This document shows positions 39,678 through 48,735 of a DNA stretch of 64,000 nt, one piece after another. This DNA comes from Buchnera aphidicola (Phyllaphis fagi) (lineage in GTDB: Bacteria > Pseudomonadota > Gammaproteobacteria > Enterobacterales > Enterobacteriaceae), in contig NZ_OZ060370.1 in the NCBI RefSeq assembly GCF_964058955.1, positions 1-64,000 on the forward strand, read 5' to 3'. How positions within the stretch are numbered: position 1 is the stretch's first letter; the number at the start of each line of letters is the position of its first letter. Both the position numbers and the translations under genes were made by a program. The notes under the pieces are model-generated. The model was not told the DNA's origin. It saw only the letters and a program-made list of their open reading frames with translations, and did no database searches.

Positions 39678-40106
39678 TTAATCCTCTATTTTTAAACCTA
39701 TTGATTTTGCGGTTCCTATAATAGATTTTTTCATTTTTTCAATATTTGATCCTGTTAAATCAATTGATTTAATTTTTGCAATTTTTTCAATATTTTCTTG
39801 AGTAATCGATCCAGATTGTTCAATTTTTGGTTTACTGGATCCTAATTTTATACCAGAATATTTTTTTAATAAAAAAGATGCTGGGGGTGTTTTTGTAATA
39901 AAAGTAAATGATCGATCAGAATAAATAGTAATAATTACTGGTATTGGTATACCTTTTTCTAATTTTTCTGTTGTTTTATTAAAAGATTTACAAAATTCCA
40001 TAATATTTACTCCTTTTTGTCCTAATGCAGGACCAATTGGAGGGCTAGGATTAGCCATACCAGAAGAAATTTGTAATTTTATATATGATTGTATTTTTTT
40101 AGCCAT
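39678..40106 (-). CDS. rplK: 50S ribosomal protein L11
   Basis: L11 binds the GTPase-associated centre of 23S rRNA. The 142-residue protein has the N-terminal proline-rich block [20 protein letters not shown] and the C-terminal RNA-binding [24 protein letters not shown]. No spacer separates it from rplA. Confidence 0.97.
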   Translation of the reverse strand: MAKKIQSYIKLQISSGMANPSPPIGPALGQKGVNIMEFCKSFNKTTEKLEKGIPIPVIITIYSDRSFTFITKTPPASFLLKKYSGIKLGSSKPKIEQSGSITQENIEKIAKIKSIDLTGSNIEKMKKSIIGTAKSIGLKIED

Positions 40107-40173
40107 AATTTCTCATTGAATATTGTTAATATAATTAATAATAATTATATATTATTAATTTTTTTATTTAATT

Positions 40174-40722
40174 TTATACATTTTTTTCGACTTGATTAAA
40201 GTCCAACTCTACTGGTGTAGGTCTTCCAAATATTGATACTGAAACTTTTAATCTATTTTTATCATAATCCATAGTTTCCACAACTCCATGAAAATCTGAA
40301 AATGGACCATCTTTAACTCTTATTTTTTCTCCAGCTTCAAATAATATCTTAGGTCTCGATTTATTTCTTATTTGACTTAATTGATATATGACTTTTTTTA
40401 CTTCTTGATTACTAATATGTAAGGGTTGTTCAGATGTTCCTCCAATAAATCCTATAACTTTCGGAATATTTCGAACTAAATGCCAACTTTTTTCATTAAT
40501 ATACATTTTTAGTAAAATGTATCCTGGAAAAAAATTGAATTTACTTTCTTTACGTTTTCCGTTTTTTTTTTCAATTATCTGTTCAGTAGGAACTAATATT
40601 TTTTGAAATAATTTTTCCATTTTTTCAATTATTATACGTTTTTTGAGTGTTTGTACTATACGATTTTCAAATCCTGAAAAAACCTGTACAACATACCAAT
40701 GTGTTTTATGATCATCATACAT
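40174..40722 (-). CDS. nusG: Transcription termination/antitermination factor NusG
   Basis: NusG binds the polymerase clamp, suppresses pausing and links to Rho and to S10. The 182-residue protein (E. coli 181) has the NGN domain (THWYVVQVFSGFENR, FFPGYILLKM, SWHLVRNIPKVIGFIGG) and the C-terminal KOW domain (GEKIRVKDGPFSDFHGVVE). One base separates it from the secE stop. Confidence 0.97.
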   Translation of the reverse strand: MYDDHKTHWYVVQVFSGFENRIVQTLKKRIIIEKMEKLFQKILVPTEQIIEKKNGKRKESKFNFFPGYILLKMYINEKSWHLVRNIPKVIGFIGGTSEQPLHISNQEVKKVIYQLSQIRNKSRPKILFEAGEKIRVKDGPFSDFHGVVETMDYDKNRLKVSVSIFGRPTPVELDFNQVEKNV

Positions 40723-40723
40723 T

Positions 40724-41091
40724 TTAAAACCTTAAGTTAATAATTGACGAGATGATATAGAATATTATTCTATCTAAAGTCCATAATAGTAAAGATATTA
40801 TAATACTTGAAACAAATATAACTAATGTAATTTTCAGGGTTTCTTTTTTACTTGACCAAATAATTTTTTTTGATTCTATAATAGCTTCATTAATAAAATT
40901 GATAGTTTTTTTTTTGATTGCATTAGGAATTATTATAATTGAATTAATCATTAATGTTATTATTATAGAATATGAAAAATATGTAATATCGTTACATGAG
41001 TAATAAATTATTGTATTGATTAATACAAATAGTAAAATTATTGACCATCTATTTTGTTTTATATCTTTTTTTTTTTATTTTTAAAATTCAT
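40724..41091 (-). CDS. secE: Preprotein translocase subunit SecE, interrupted by a frame error in an A11 run
   Basis: SecE clamps the SecY channel. From an ATG at 40951 only 75 residues (one membrane helix) are readable, and that ATG has no Shine-Dalgarno. Yet the frame is open well upstream and encodes NRWSIILLFVLINTIIYY and a second hydrophobic stretch, matching the first two helices of the three-helix E. coli SecE (127 residues). A proper start lies at 41091 with AAGG six bases before it. It reads MNFKNKKKK and then runs out of frame in an A11 run (41066-41076); one added A gives a continuous 122-residue SecE. The essential C-terminal core (ESKKIIWSSKKETLKIT, LLLWTLDRIIF, NLRF) is intact. 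Probably expressed through slippage, unless the run length is a sequencing error. Confidence 0.85.
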
Positions 41092-41312
41092 AAATAACCT
41101 TATAAATTATTATATATTTCATTGTAATATTTAAAATATTCATTTTTTTTTGATTAAAAACTAATAATATTTCACTGAGTACCATATATGGATATATTTT
41201 CGATATTACATTTATATTGATAGTATGTACAATATTTTTATTAATATATTATTTAAATAATAGATTTATCATCATTATAAATGTATTTAATTTTTAATAT
41301 TTATTATAGTTC

Positions 41313-41386
41313 TGCTGATACCCAGACTTGAACTGGGGACCTCACCCTTACCAAGGGTGTGCTCTACCTAACTGAGCCATATCAGC
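41313..41386 (-). tRNA. tRNA-Thr (GGU)
   Basis: A 74-base cloverleaf with acceptor GCTGATA/TATCAGC, discriminator A and anticodon GGT in CTTGGTAAG. It closely matches E. coli thrT. CCA is not encoded. It is the last of four tRNA genes leading into secE; tufB, which follows in E. coli, is missing, and the 221 bases to the secE start hold no gene. Confidence 0.96.
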
Positions 41387-41395
41387 TTTACATTG

Positions 41396-41467
41396 AGCGG
41401 GCAGCGGGAATCGAACCCGCATTATCAGCTTGGAAGGCTGAGGTAATAACCATTATACCATGCCCGC
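41396..41467 (-). tRNA. tRNA-Gly (UCC)
   Basis: A 72-base cloverleaf with acceptor GCGGGCA/TGCCCGC, discriminator T and anticodon TCC in CTTCCAAG. It matches E. coli glyT, which lies at the same place in the operon. CCA is not encoded. Confidence 0.96.
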
Positions 41468-41491
41468 ACATAATTTATTATTATTTTAATT

Positions 41492-41574
41492 TGGTGGAGG
41501 AAGGATTCGAACCTTCGAAGTCGATAGACGGCAGATTTACAGTCTGCTCCCTTTAGCCACTCGGGAACCCCACC
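41492..41574 (-). tRNA. tRNA-Tyr (GUA)
   Basis: An 83-base class II tRNA with a long variable arm, acceptor GGTGGGG paired to CCTCCACC, discriminator A and anticodon GTA in CTGTAAA. It corresponds to E. coli tyrU in the thrU-tyrU-glyT-thrT cluster. CCA is not encoded. Confidence 0.96.
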
Positions 41575-41596
41575 TTTCATTAATTTTGATTATATT

Positions 41597-41669
<73 letters not shown>

Positions 41670-41995
41670 AATATATTAATAATCTAATATTACATATATT
41701 AGATTATTATATATTACTTTTAGAAAATAATTTATGCAACATAAAATTTTAATTTTATAGTAATTATTTTATATTATAATGTATTTTTTAAAATTTTTAT
41801 AACTTTTTTTTGAAATATCATTATAACAATATTTTAAAATTGTGTATGTAATATTATTAGATAATATTTATATTTTTATATTTTATTCACTAATAGATTA
41901 AAATTCACATAGTTTATTTGAATTTTATATTTTTAAAATAACATTGAATACAAATATTATCAATAATATTTTATTTTTAATACAGGAATAGAAAT
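41670..41995. other. Spacer between thrU and metF
   Basis: No gene is visible in 326 bases between the divergent tRNA cluster and metF. In E. coli murB, birA and coaA lie on the thrU side. It must hold the tRNA-operon promoter and the metF promoter. The first part contains a long inverted repeat, listed separately. Confidence 0.6.
41677..41709. repeat. 14-base inverted repeat upstream of thrU
   Basis: TAATAATCTAATAT (41677-41690) pairs perfectly with ATATTAGATTATTA (41696-41709) across the five-base loop TACAT. It starts eight bases from the 5' end of the first tRNA. It could be a relic terminator of a lost upstream gene or a processing structure in the precursor. Confidence 0.6.
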
Positions 41996-42892
41996 ATGAA
42001 TTCTTTTGATAACTATGATAGTCATATATTTGAAAATAATATTTTTCATATTACTTCTAAAATTAATGTTTCGTTTGAATTTTTCCCACCTAAATTAAAT
42101 ACTATAAAAAATAGTAATTTTTTTTCTTCTATTAAAAAATTAAGTATTTTGAATCCTGATTTTATTTCAATTACATGTACTTCAAATGATAATATGTATA
42201 ATTATACTTATAATTCAGTTTTAGAAATTCAAAAAAAACTAAATGTTACAATTTCTCCACATTTAATATATTCTAATTTTACTGATCATGAAATAAAAAA
42301 AATTGCTCAAAATTATTGGAATACAGGTATTAAAAATTTGGTTGTATTGAGAGGAGATAAAATACAACAAAAAAATAGTTCTTTAAAATATGCTTCAAAT
42401 TTAATTATTTTATTAAAAGAAATTGCTAATTTTGATATTTCTGTTGCTGCTTATCCTGAAGTACATCCAGAAGCAAAAAATTCTCAATCTGATTTAATAT
42501 ATTTAAAAAATAAAGTAGACTTAGGAGCAAATCGAGCAATTACTCAATTTTTTTTTGAAGTGGAACATTATTTAAGATTTCGAGATCGCTGTGCTGCTAT
42601 TGGTATAAATGTTGAAATTATTCCAGGAATATTACCTATTTTAGATTTTAAGCAATTAAAAAATTTTGCATTAATGACAAATGTATATATTCCAAAATGG
42701 ATACATAATATGTTCGAAGGAATTGATAGTAAAGATCATAAAATGAATAAAATGATAGGATTATCTATATCAATGAATATGATTAAACAATTATGTAAAG
42801 AAGGAGTTCGACATTTTCATTTTTATACTTTAAATCAATATGATGTAACTTATGCTTTATGTCATATGTTAGGTTTAAGGGGTACAAATTAA
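41996..42892 (+). CDS. metF: 5,10-methylenetetrahydrofolate reductase MetF
   Basis: MetF makes 5-methyltetrahydrofolate, the methyl donor used by MetE. The protein is 298 residues (E. coli 296). It keeps INVSFEFFPP with the catalytic glutamate near residue 30, the flavin-contacting LRGD, and the long block DISVAAYPEVHPEAKNSQ. CAGGAATAG precedes the ATG. With metE and metR in the window, the methylation arm of methionine synthesis is intact. Confidence 0.97.
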   Translation: MNSFDNYDSHIFENNIFHITSKINVSFEFFPPKLNTIKNSNFFSSIKKLSILNPDFISITCTSNDNMYNYTYNSVLEIQKKLNVTISPHLIYSNFTDHEIKKIAQNYWNTGIKNLVVLRGDKIQQKNSSLKYASNLIILLKEIANFDISVAAYPEVHPEAKNSQSDLIYLKNKVDLGANRAITQFFFEVEHYLRFRDRCAAIGINVEIIPGILPILDFKQLKNFALMTNVYIPKWIHNMFEGIDSKDHKMNKMIGLSISMNMIKQLCKEGVRHFHFYTLNQYDVTYALCHMLGLRGTN

Positions 42893-42938
42893 TTTATATA
42901 TATAAGTAATAATTTATTATTTACATAGAGTATAATAT

Positions 42939-43709
42939 ATGAAGAATACTTTGGTTATAAAGTTAGGAGGAGCATTATTAAATAGTGATGTTTCCATGAT
43001 CCGTTTTTTTAGCGTATTACATTCTTACTATCATAGATTTCGTGGAAATATATTAATTGTACATGGAGGTAATTTTTGGATTAATACTGAAATAAAAAAA
43101 ATGAATGATTTAATGTATAAAGATAGTTCATTACATTACATACAAAATAATAATTATGTTAATTTTAAAATAAATATGTTATCAGGAACTATTAATAATT
43201 ACATTGTAAAATGGGCGAAAGAATATCAAATTAATTCTATTGGATTATGTTTAACTTATGAAAATAATATAATTTTTAAGAAAAATAAAAGTAATATTTT
43301 TCCATCTTTACATTCACTTAAATTAATTAAATATCTTTTTTCACGTAATATTATTCCTATTATTAGTCCAGCGGGAATCACTAAAAATAATTTATTTGTT
43401 GATATTCCTTCTGATATTGTAGCTATGTCATTATCAATAATTCTAAAAGCTCGTTTAATTTTTCTAACAGATGTTAGTTCTATTTTAAATGGAAAAGGTA
43501 AATGTATTAAAAAAATTACACACTTTGAAACTAATAAGTTAATTCATGAAGGTATTATTACCAATGGTATGATAGAAAAATTAAATGCAGCGATACGTGT
43601 TTCTTATTATTTAAAACAATCAGTGAATATTTCTGGATGGCACAGTTTAAATCAATTAAAATTATTATTACAAGGAGATACGATTGGTACTCATGTATCT
43701 TTTGTTTAA
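42939..43709 (+). CDS. argB: Acetylglutamate kinase ArgB, with altered active-site residues
   Basis: ArgB phosphorylates N-acetylglutamate, step two toward ornithine. The 256-residue protein aligns fully with E. coli ArgB (258). Catalytic Lys8 (IKLGG), Asp159 (E. coli Asp162) and Lys214 (Lys217) are kept. Several usual substrate-site residues are not: the phosphate loop HGGG reads HGGN (Gly45 to Asn), the NGLRVT block with Arg66 reads SSLHYI (Arg66 to His), and NVNAD reads DIPSD (Asn158 to Asp). The frame is intact. It sits 46 bases after metF, where argE and argC would be expected upstream. It may be a weakened or repurposed kinase. Confidence 0.88.
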   Translation: MKNTLVIKLGGALLNSDVSMIRFFSVLHSYYHRFRGNILIVHGGNFWINTEIKKMNDLMYKDSSLHYIQNNNYVNFKINMLSGTINNYIVKWAKEYQINSIGLCLTYENNIIFKKNKSNIFPSLHSLKLIKYLFSRNIIPIISPAGITKNNLFVDIPSDIVAMSLSIILKARLIFLTDVSSILNGKGKCIKKITHFETNKLIHEGIITNGMIEKLNAAIRVSYYLKQSVNISGWHSLNQLKLLLQGDTIGTHVSFV

Positions 43710-43726
43710 ATTATCGGATTAATATT

Positions 43727-44944
43727 ATGAAAAAAAAAAATACAGGTAAAGTTGTTTTAGCTTATTCTGGAGGTCTAGATACTTCAGTAATTATTCCTTG
43801 GATTATAGAAAATTATTCTCTAGAAGTAATCGCTTTTGTTGCTGATGTTGGACAATCTTCTAAAGAATTAGATGATATTCAAGATAAAGCTTTATACTCT
43901 GGTGCTACAGATTGTTATGTTGTAGATTTAAAAGAAAAATTTATTAAAGATTATATTTTTCCTGTATTAAGTACAGGTGCATTATATGAAGGTAATTATT
44001 TATTAGGTACTGCTATGGCAAGACCGATTATTGCTAAAGAACAAATAAAATTAGCTAATAAAATTCAAGCTATTGCTGTATGTCATGGTGCTACTGGTAA
44101 AGGTAATGATCAAGTACGATTTGAAACGACGTATTCTGCTTTAGCACCTCAATTAAAAGTACTTGCTCCTTGGAGAGAATGGAATTTATCTTCTCGAGAA
44201 GATTTGATAAAATATTTAAAAGATAGAAACATTCCAACAACCGCTACAATTGAAAAAATATATAGCAGAGATGAAAATATTTGGCATATTTCAACAGAAG
44301 GGGGGATTTTAGAAAATCCATGGAATGCTCCCACATTAGATTGTTGGTCATGGACGAAAGATCTAATTGATACACCTAATACACCAGAATATATTACTAT
44401 TAAATTTAAAAAAGGATTTCCAGTTTCTATAAATAATAAATCATTGGATTTAGTTCAATGTTTAAATTTTTTAAATAAAATTGGTAGTAATCATGGAATA
44501 GGACGTATTGATATTGTTGAAAATCGCTTAATAGGTATGAAATCTCGAGGATGTTATGAAACGCCAGGAGGAACTATTTTAGTACAAGCCATTCGAGCTC
44601 TTGAACAATTAATATTAGATCGAAATAGTTTTCAATGGCGAGAACAACTTGGTTTATCTATGTCATCAATTGTTTATAATGGATTATGGTTTTCTCCTCT
44701 TCGGAAAGCTATACAAAATTCTGCTCGTGTTTTTTTTGATTTAATTACTGGTTGTGTAGTATTAAAATTATATAAAGGTAATGTTATTCCTATTCAAAAA
44801 AAATCTAAAAACTCATTATATTCTGAAGAATTTGCTACTTTTGGGCAAGATAGTGTATATAATCATCATGATGCTCAAGGATTTATTAATTTATTTTCAT
44901 TATCTTCTAAAATACGAGCTATAAAAAAAATAAATAGAAAATAA
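43727..44944 (+). CDS. argG: Argininosuccinate synthase ArgG
   Basis: ArgG condenses citrulline and aspartate with ATP. The start at 43727 gives 405 residues starting MKKKNTGKVVLAYSGGLDTS; the open frame extends 30 codons upstream into argB but without family support. The PP-loop SGGLDTS lies at about residues 15-21, with ATGKGNDQVRFE and the C-terminal block intact. An A11 run follows the start codon and is in frame. It is shorter than E. coli ArgG (447) and resembles the shorter family type. Seventeen bases separate it from argB. Confidence 0.96.
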   Translation: MKKKNTGKVVLAYSGGLDTSVIIPWIIENYSLEVIAFVADVGQSSKELDDIQDKALYSGATDCYVVDLKEKFIKDYIFPVLSTGALYEGNYLLGTAMARPIIAKEQIKLANKIQAIAVCHGATGKGNDQVRFETTYSALAPQLKVLAPWREWNLSSREDLIKYLKDRNIPTTATIEKIYSRDENIWHISTEGGILENPWNAPTLDCWSWTKDLIDTPNTPEYITIKFKKGFPVSINNKSLDLVQCLNFLNKIGSNHGIGRIDIVENRLIGMKSRGCYETPGGTILVQAIRALEQLILDRNSFQWREQLGLSMSSIVYNGLWFSPLRKAIQNSARVFFDLITGCVVLKLYKGNVIPIQKKSKNSLYSEEFATFGQDSVYNHHDAQGFINLFSLSSKIRAIKKINRK

Positions 44945-45029
44945 ATTTATATTATTCAAATTATATATATTTTATTTGATTAGTTGCATTATTGATTAAT
45001 GTATTATGAAAATTTTAAAGGTTGATATT

Positions 45030-46427
45030 ATGGATGCTAATAAAATTACATTATGGGGAGGTAGATTTAATAAAAAATCTAATCAATTATTTCAAAAATT
45101 TAATAGTTCTTTACACATTGATTATCGTTTAGCTATACAAGATATTACAAGTTCTATTGCATGGTCTAAATCTTTAGAAACATGTAACGTTTTAACTAAA
45201 GAAGAACAATGTAAAATTGAAAATTCATTAAATATATTATTAATTCAGGTACGTCAAAATCCTAAAATTATGTTAGATAGTTATGAAGAAGATATACATA
45301 GTTGGGTAGAATCACAATTAGTACATATGTTAGGGAAGTTAGCTAAAAAATTACATACTGGTCGAAGTCGAAATGATCAAATTACAACAGATTTAAAATT
45401 ATGGTGTAAATATACAATTAAAAAATTATTAAATAATCTAAAGAAACTACAATATGCATTATTAATGAAAGCTGATAAAACTGTAAATGATATTATGCCC
45501 GGGTATACTCATTTACAACGTGCACAGCCGATTACATTTTCATATTGGTGTTTAGCGTATCTTGAAATGTTTATACGAGATGAAAATAGATTAAAAGATA
45601 CCTTAAAAAGAATAGATATTAGTCCATTAGGTTCAGGTGCATTATGTGGTACTACATGGCCAATAGATAGAAAACAATTAGCATCTTGGTTGGGTTTTTC
45701 TAAGATTACTAAAAATAGTTTAGATGCTGTATCTGATCGAGATTATGTTATTGAATTATTATCTAATGCTTCAATTAGTATGACTCACTTATCACGTTTT
45801 TCCGAAGATTTAATATTTTTTAATTCAGGAGAATCTAGTTTTATTGAATTATCTGATTCTATTACTTCTGGTTCTTCTTTGATGCCTCAAAAAAAAAATC
45901 CCGATGCATTAGAATTAATTCGTGGAAAATCTAGTCGAGTTTATGGTTTTTTAATTTCTATGTTAGTATTGTTAAAAGGATTGCCATTATCATATAATAA
46001 GGATATGCAAGAAGATAAAGAAAATTTATTCAATGGATTAGATATTTGGAAAAATTGTTTAAAAATGTCTACATTAGTTTTAAATTCTATTAAAATTAAA
46101 CATGATATTTGTTTAGAGTCAGCAAAAAAAGGATATTCTAATGCTACTGAATTAGCAGATTATTTAGTTAAGAAAGGAATGTCGTTTCGAGAATCACATT
46201 ATATTTCTGGAAAAATTGTCTTAGAAGCAATAAAATATGATTGTCCGATAGAAAATTTAAGTTTATCTACCTTAAAAGGTTATAGTATACTTTTTAATGA
46301 AGATATATACGATAAGTTAAGTTTATATTCTTGTATTAATAGTAGAAATTCTCAGGGAGGTGTTTCATTTTCTGAGGTACTAAAATCAATTAGTAAAATG
46401 AAAAAAAATATGTTTGGAATAGTATAA
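45030..46427 (+). CDS. argH: Argininosuccinate lyase ArgH
   Basis: ArgH cleaves argininosuccinate to arginine and fumarate. I start at 45030 ([13 protein letters not shown], 465 residues) because AAAGG lies eight bases upstream; an in-frame ATG at 45006 has no Shine-Dalgarno. Family signatures are intact: [22 protein letters not shown] and the fumarase/lyase signature [12 protein letters not shown] with the catalytic serine. It is followed by a strong inverted repeat. Confidence 0.97.
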   Translation: MDANKITLWGGRFNKKSNQLFQKFNSSLHIDYRLAIQDITSSIAWSKSLETCNVLTKEEQCKIENSLNILLIQVRQNPKIMLDSYEEDIHSWVESQLVHMLGKLAKKLHTGRSRNDQITTDLKLWCKYTIKKLLNNLKKLQYALLMKADKTVNDIMPGYTHLQRAQPITFSYWCLAYLEMFIRDENRLKDTLKRIDISPLGSGALCGTTWPIDRKQLASWLGFSKITKNSLDAVSDRDYVIELLSNASISMTHLSRFSEDLIFFNSGESSFIELSDSITSGSSLMPQKKNPDALELIRGKSSRVYGFLISMLVLLKGLPLSYNKDMQEDKENLFNGLDIWKNCLKMSTLVLNSIKIKHDICLESAKKGYSNATELADYLVKKGMSFRESHYISGKIVLEAIKYDCPIENLSLSTLKGYSILFNEDIYDKLSLYSCINSRNSQGGVSFSEVLKSISKMKKNMFGIV

Positions 46428-46511
46428 ATTCAATTAATTTTTAATATTATTTAATAGTTTGATATTTTCGATATTATCTAAGATTTAAATATATAATATT
46501 TATTTATACAA

Positions 46512-46560
46512 ATTGATAAAAATGTAATAAATAAAATTATATAATTACATTTTTATCAAT
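46512..46560. terminator. 17-base perfect inverted repeat between argH and rpoD
   Basis: A 17-base arm (46512-46528) pairs without mismatch with 46544-46560 across a 15-base loop. An outer pair, TTTTCGATATTAT (46465-46477) with ATAATATCGAAAA (46588-46600), encloses it. The flanking genes converge, so a two-way terminator is the simplest reading. It is the longest perfect hairpin I found in the window. Confidence 0.7.
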
Positions 46561-46671
46561 CTTCATAATATATTACTTAAATTTTAAATAATATCGAAAA
46601 ACAAAAAAAATAAATTTGTTTTAAATATTTTATTTACAATTTATATTACATTAAAATATTATTCTATTATA

Positions 46672-48588
46672 TTAATCATCTAAGAAATGTTTTAATATTT
46701 CTGACCTACTAGGATGTCTTAATTTTCGTAAAGCTTTTGCTTCAATTTGACGTATTCTTTCTCTGGTAACATCAAATTGTTTTCCAACTTCTTCTAAGGT
46801 ATGATCAGTATGCATATCAATTCCAAATCTCATTCTTAATACTTTTGCTTCTCGTGGAGTTAATCCAGACAAAATATTATATGTAGCTGTTCGTAAATTT
46901 TCAGATGTTGCAGAATCTAAAGGTAATTCTAAATTATTATCTTCTATAAAATCCCCTAAATATGAATCTTCATCATCTCCTATCGGAGTTTCCATAGATA
47001 TTGGTTCTTTTGCTATTTTTAAAATTTTTCTGATTTTTTCTTCTGGAATAAACATTCGAACCGACAATTCTTCTGGTGTAGGTTCTCTCCCAATTTCTTG
47101 TAATATTTGTCTAGAAATACGATTTAATTTATTAATTGTTTCAATCATATGAACTGGAATCCGAATAGTTCTTGCTTGATCTGCAATAGATCTCGTAATG
47201 GCTTGTCTAATCCACCATGTTGCATAAGTGGAGAATTTATATCCTCTACGATATTCAAATTTATCTACTGCTTTCATTAATCCAATATTGCCTTCTTGTA
47301 TTAAATCCAGGAATTGTAATCCTCGATTAGTGTATTTTTTAGCTATTGAAATTACTAATCTTAAATTTGCTTCTACCATTTCTTTTTTTGCTCTTTTTGA
47401 TTTTGCTTCTCCTATTGACATTCTTTTATTAATATCTTTTATATGATTTATGGTTAGTCCTGTTTCTTGCTCTATATGTACTAATTTTTTTATCATTAGA
47501 AAAATAGCCTTCTTAACTTTTCTTAATTGTTTTAACCATAATTTATCAATTTTTTCAGCTTTATAAATCCAACGTTTACTCGTTTCATTTCCAATGAAAA
47601 GACTAATAAATGTTTTTTTAGGTATTTGACATTGTTCGATACATATTTTCATAATTAAACGTTCTTGTTTACGAACTCGTGTAATAATTTTACGAACATG
47701 ATTAATAAGAAATTCAAATTGTTTAGGCACTAATTTAAATTCTTTAAATTTTGATGTTAATTTTTCAATTTCTATTATAGCTTTTTTATGATTTCTATTT
47801 TTTTTACGTATAATAGCATTTGTTTTATCAAATTGTATTTTAAGCTCTAAAAATTTTTGTTTTGCTAATTCTGGATCTATATTATACTCATTTTCATCAT
47901 CTTCATGGATATCTTGAAGATTAATTGTTTTATTTGTTTTATGATTTTTAGATGTATATTCTGTATGTTTTTTTTTACTTGCTTGTCTTTTATTTTTATT
48001 ACTTTTATTAATTACCTTCTTATCTTCATGAATATTATTGGAGGAATTGTTATATTTAATATTTATATTGTCATGATCTACAAATCCAGTGATTATATCA
48101 GATAATTTTATTTGACCAGTTTTGATACGATTATATTCTTTAAATAAATGCTCTATAGTTGCGGGATACTCAGAAATAGAAGATTGAATTTGATCAATTC
48201 CTTCTTCAATTCTTTTTGCTATTTTAATTTCACCTTCTCTGGTCAATAAATCTACTGTACCCATTTCACGCATGTACATACGCACAGGATCCGTTGTACG
48301 ACCAAGTTCTATATCGTTAAATAGTATTACATCTTGTTCCTCTGATTCAACTATATTTGTATACGCATGAGTACTTTTATTTTTATTTTTTTTAGAATTA
48401 CTACTTTCTTTTTTATCTTCTATTATTCGAATACCCATATCGCTAATCATTTGAATAATATTTTCCATTTGTTCAGATTGAATAATATTTTTAGGTAAAT
48501 GACTATGAATTTCAGAATATGTAAGATATCCACGTTTTTTACCATGTGCAATAAGTATTTTAATTTTTAATTGAGGGTTTTGTTTCAT
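46672..48588 (-). CDS. rpoD: RNA polymerase primary sigma factor RpoD (sigma-70)
   Basis: RpoD directs housekeeping transcription. The protein is 638 residues (E. coli 613). Region 1.2 ([22 protein letters not shown]) is near residue 100. The variable region at about 180-240 is a Lys/Asn/His-rich stretch that accounts for the extra length. Regions 2 ([14 protein letters not shown] [42 protein letters not shown]), 3 and 4 ([20 protein letters not shown]) are nearly unchanged. Last gene of rpsU-dnaG-rpoD. Confidence 0.98.
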   Translation of the reverse strand: MKQNPQLKIKILIAHGKKRGYLTYSEIHSHLPKNIIQSEQMENIIQMISDMGIRIIEDKKESSNSKKNKNKSTHAYTNIVESEEQDVILFNDIELGRTTDPVRMYMREMGTVDLLTREGEIKIAKRIEEGIDQIQSSISEYPATIEHLFKEYNRIKTGQIKLSDIITGFVDHDNINIKYNNSSNNIHEDKKVINKSNKNKRQASKKKHTEYTSKNHKTNKTINLQDIHEDDENEYNIDPELAKQKFLELKIQFDKTNAIIRKKNRNHKKAIIEIEKLTSKFKEFKLVPKQFEFLINHVRKIITRVRKQERLIMKICIEQCQIPKKTFISLFIGNETSKRWIYKAEKIDKLWLKQLRKVKKAIFLMIKKLVHIEQETGLTINHIKDINKRMSIGEAKSKRAKKEMVEANLRLVISIAKKYTNRGLQFLDLIQEGNIGLMKAVDKFEYRRGYKFSTYATWWIRQAITRSIADQARTIRIPVHMIETINKLNRISRQILQEIGREPTPEELSVRMFIPEEKIRKILKIAKEPISMETPIGDDEDSYLGDFIEDNNLELPLDSATSENLRTATYNILSGLTPREAKVLRMRFGIDMHTDHTLEEVGKQFDVTRERIRQIEAKALRKLRHPSRSEILKHFLDD

Positions 48589-48735
48589 GAGAAATAGTAT
48601 CCATAATTCGTGTAAATAAGTTCAATGAACTATTTAATTAATTATAAAAATAATATAAGGTTTATGTATTTAAATATTTATAATATTTATAAATATTTCA
48701 TGAAAATAATATAATATAAAAAATTTTTATATTTT

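Noticed and set aside
40724-40951. A short 75-residue SecE starting at 40951
   Set aside because: Single-helix SecE proteins exist in other bacteria, but here the ATG lacks a ribosome binding site and the upstream frame clearly encodes the other two SecE helices.
41359-41556. Open frame of 65 codons on the plus strand
   Set aside because: It runs antisense through tRNA-Thr, tRNA-Gly and tRNA-Tyr; its length only reflects their G+C content.
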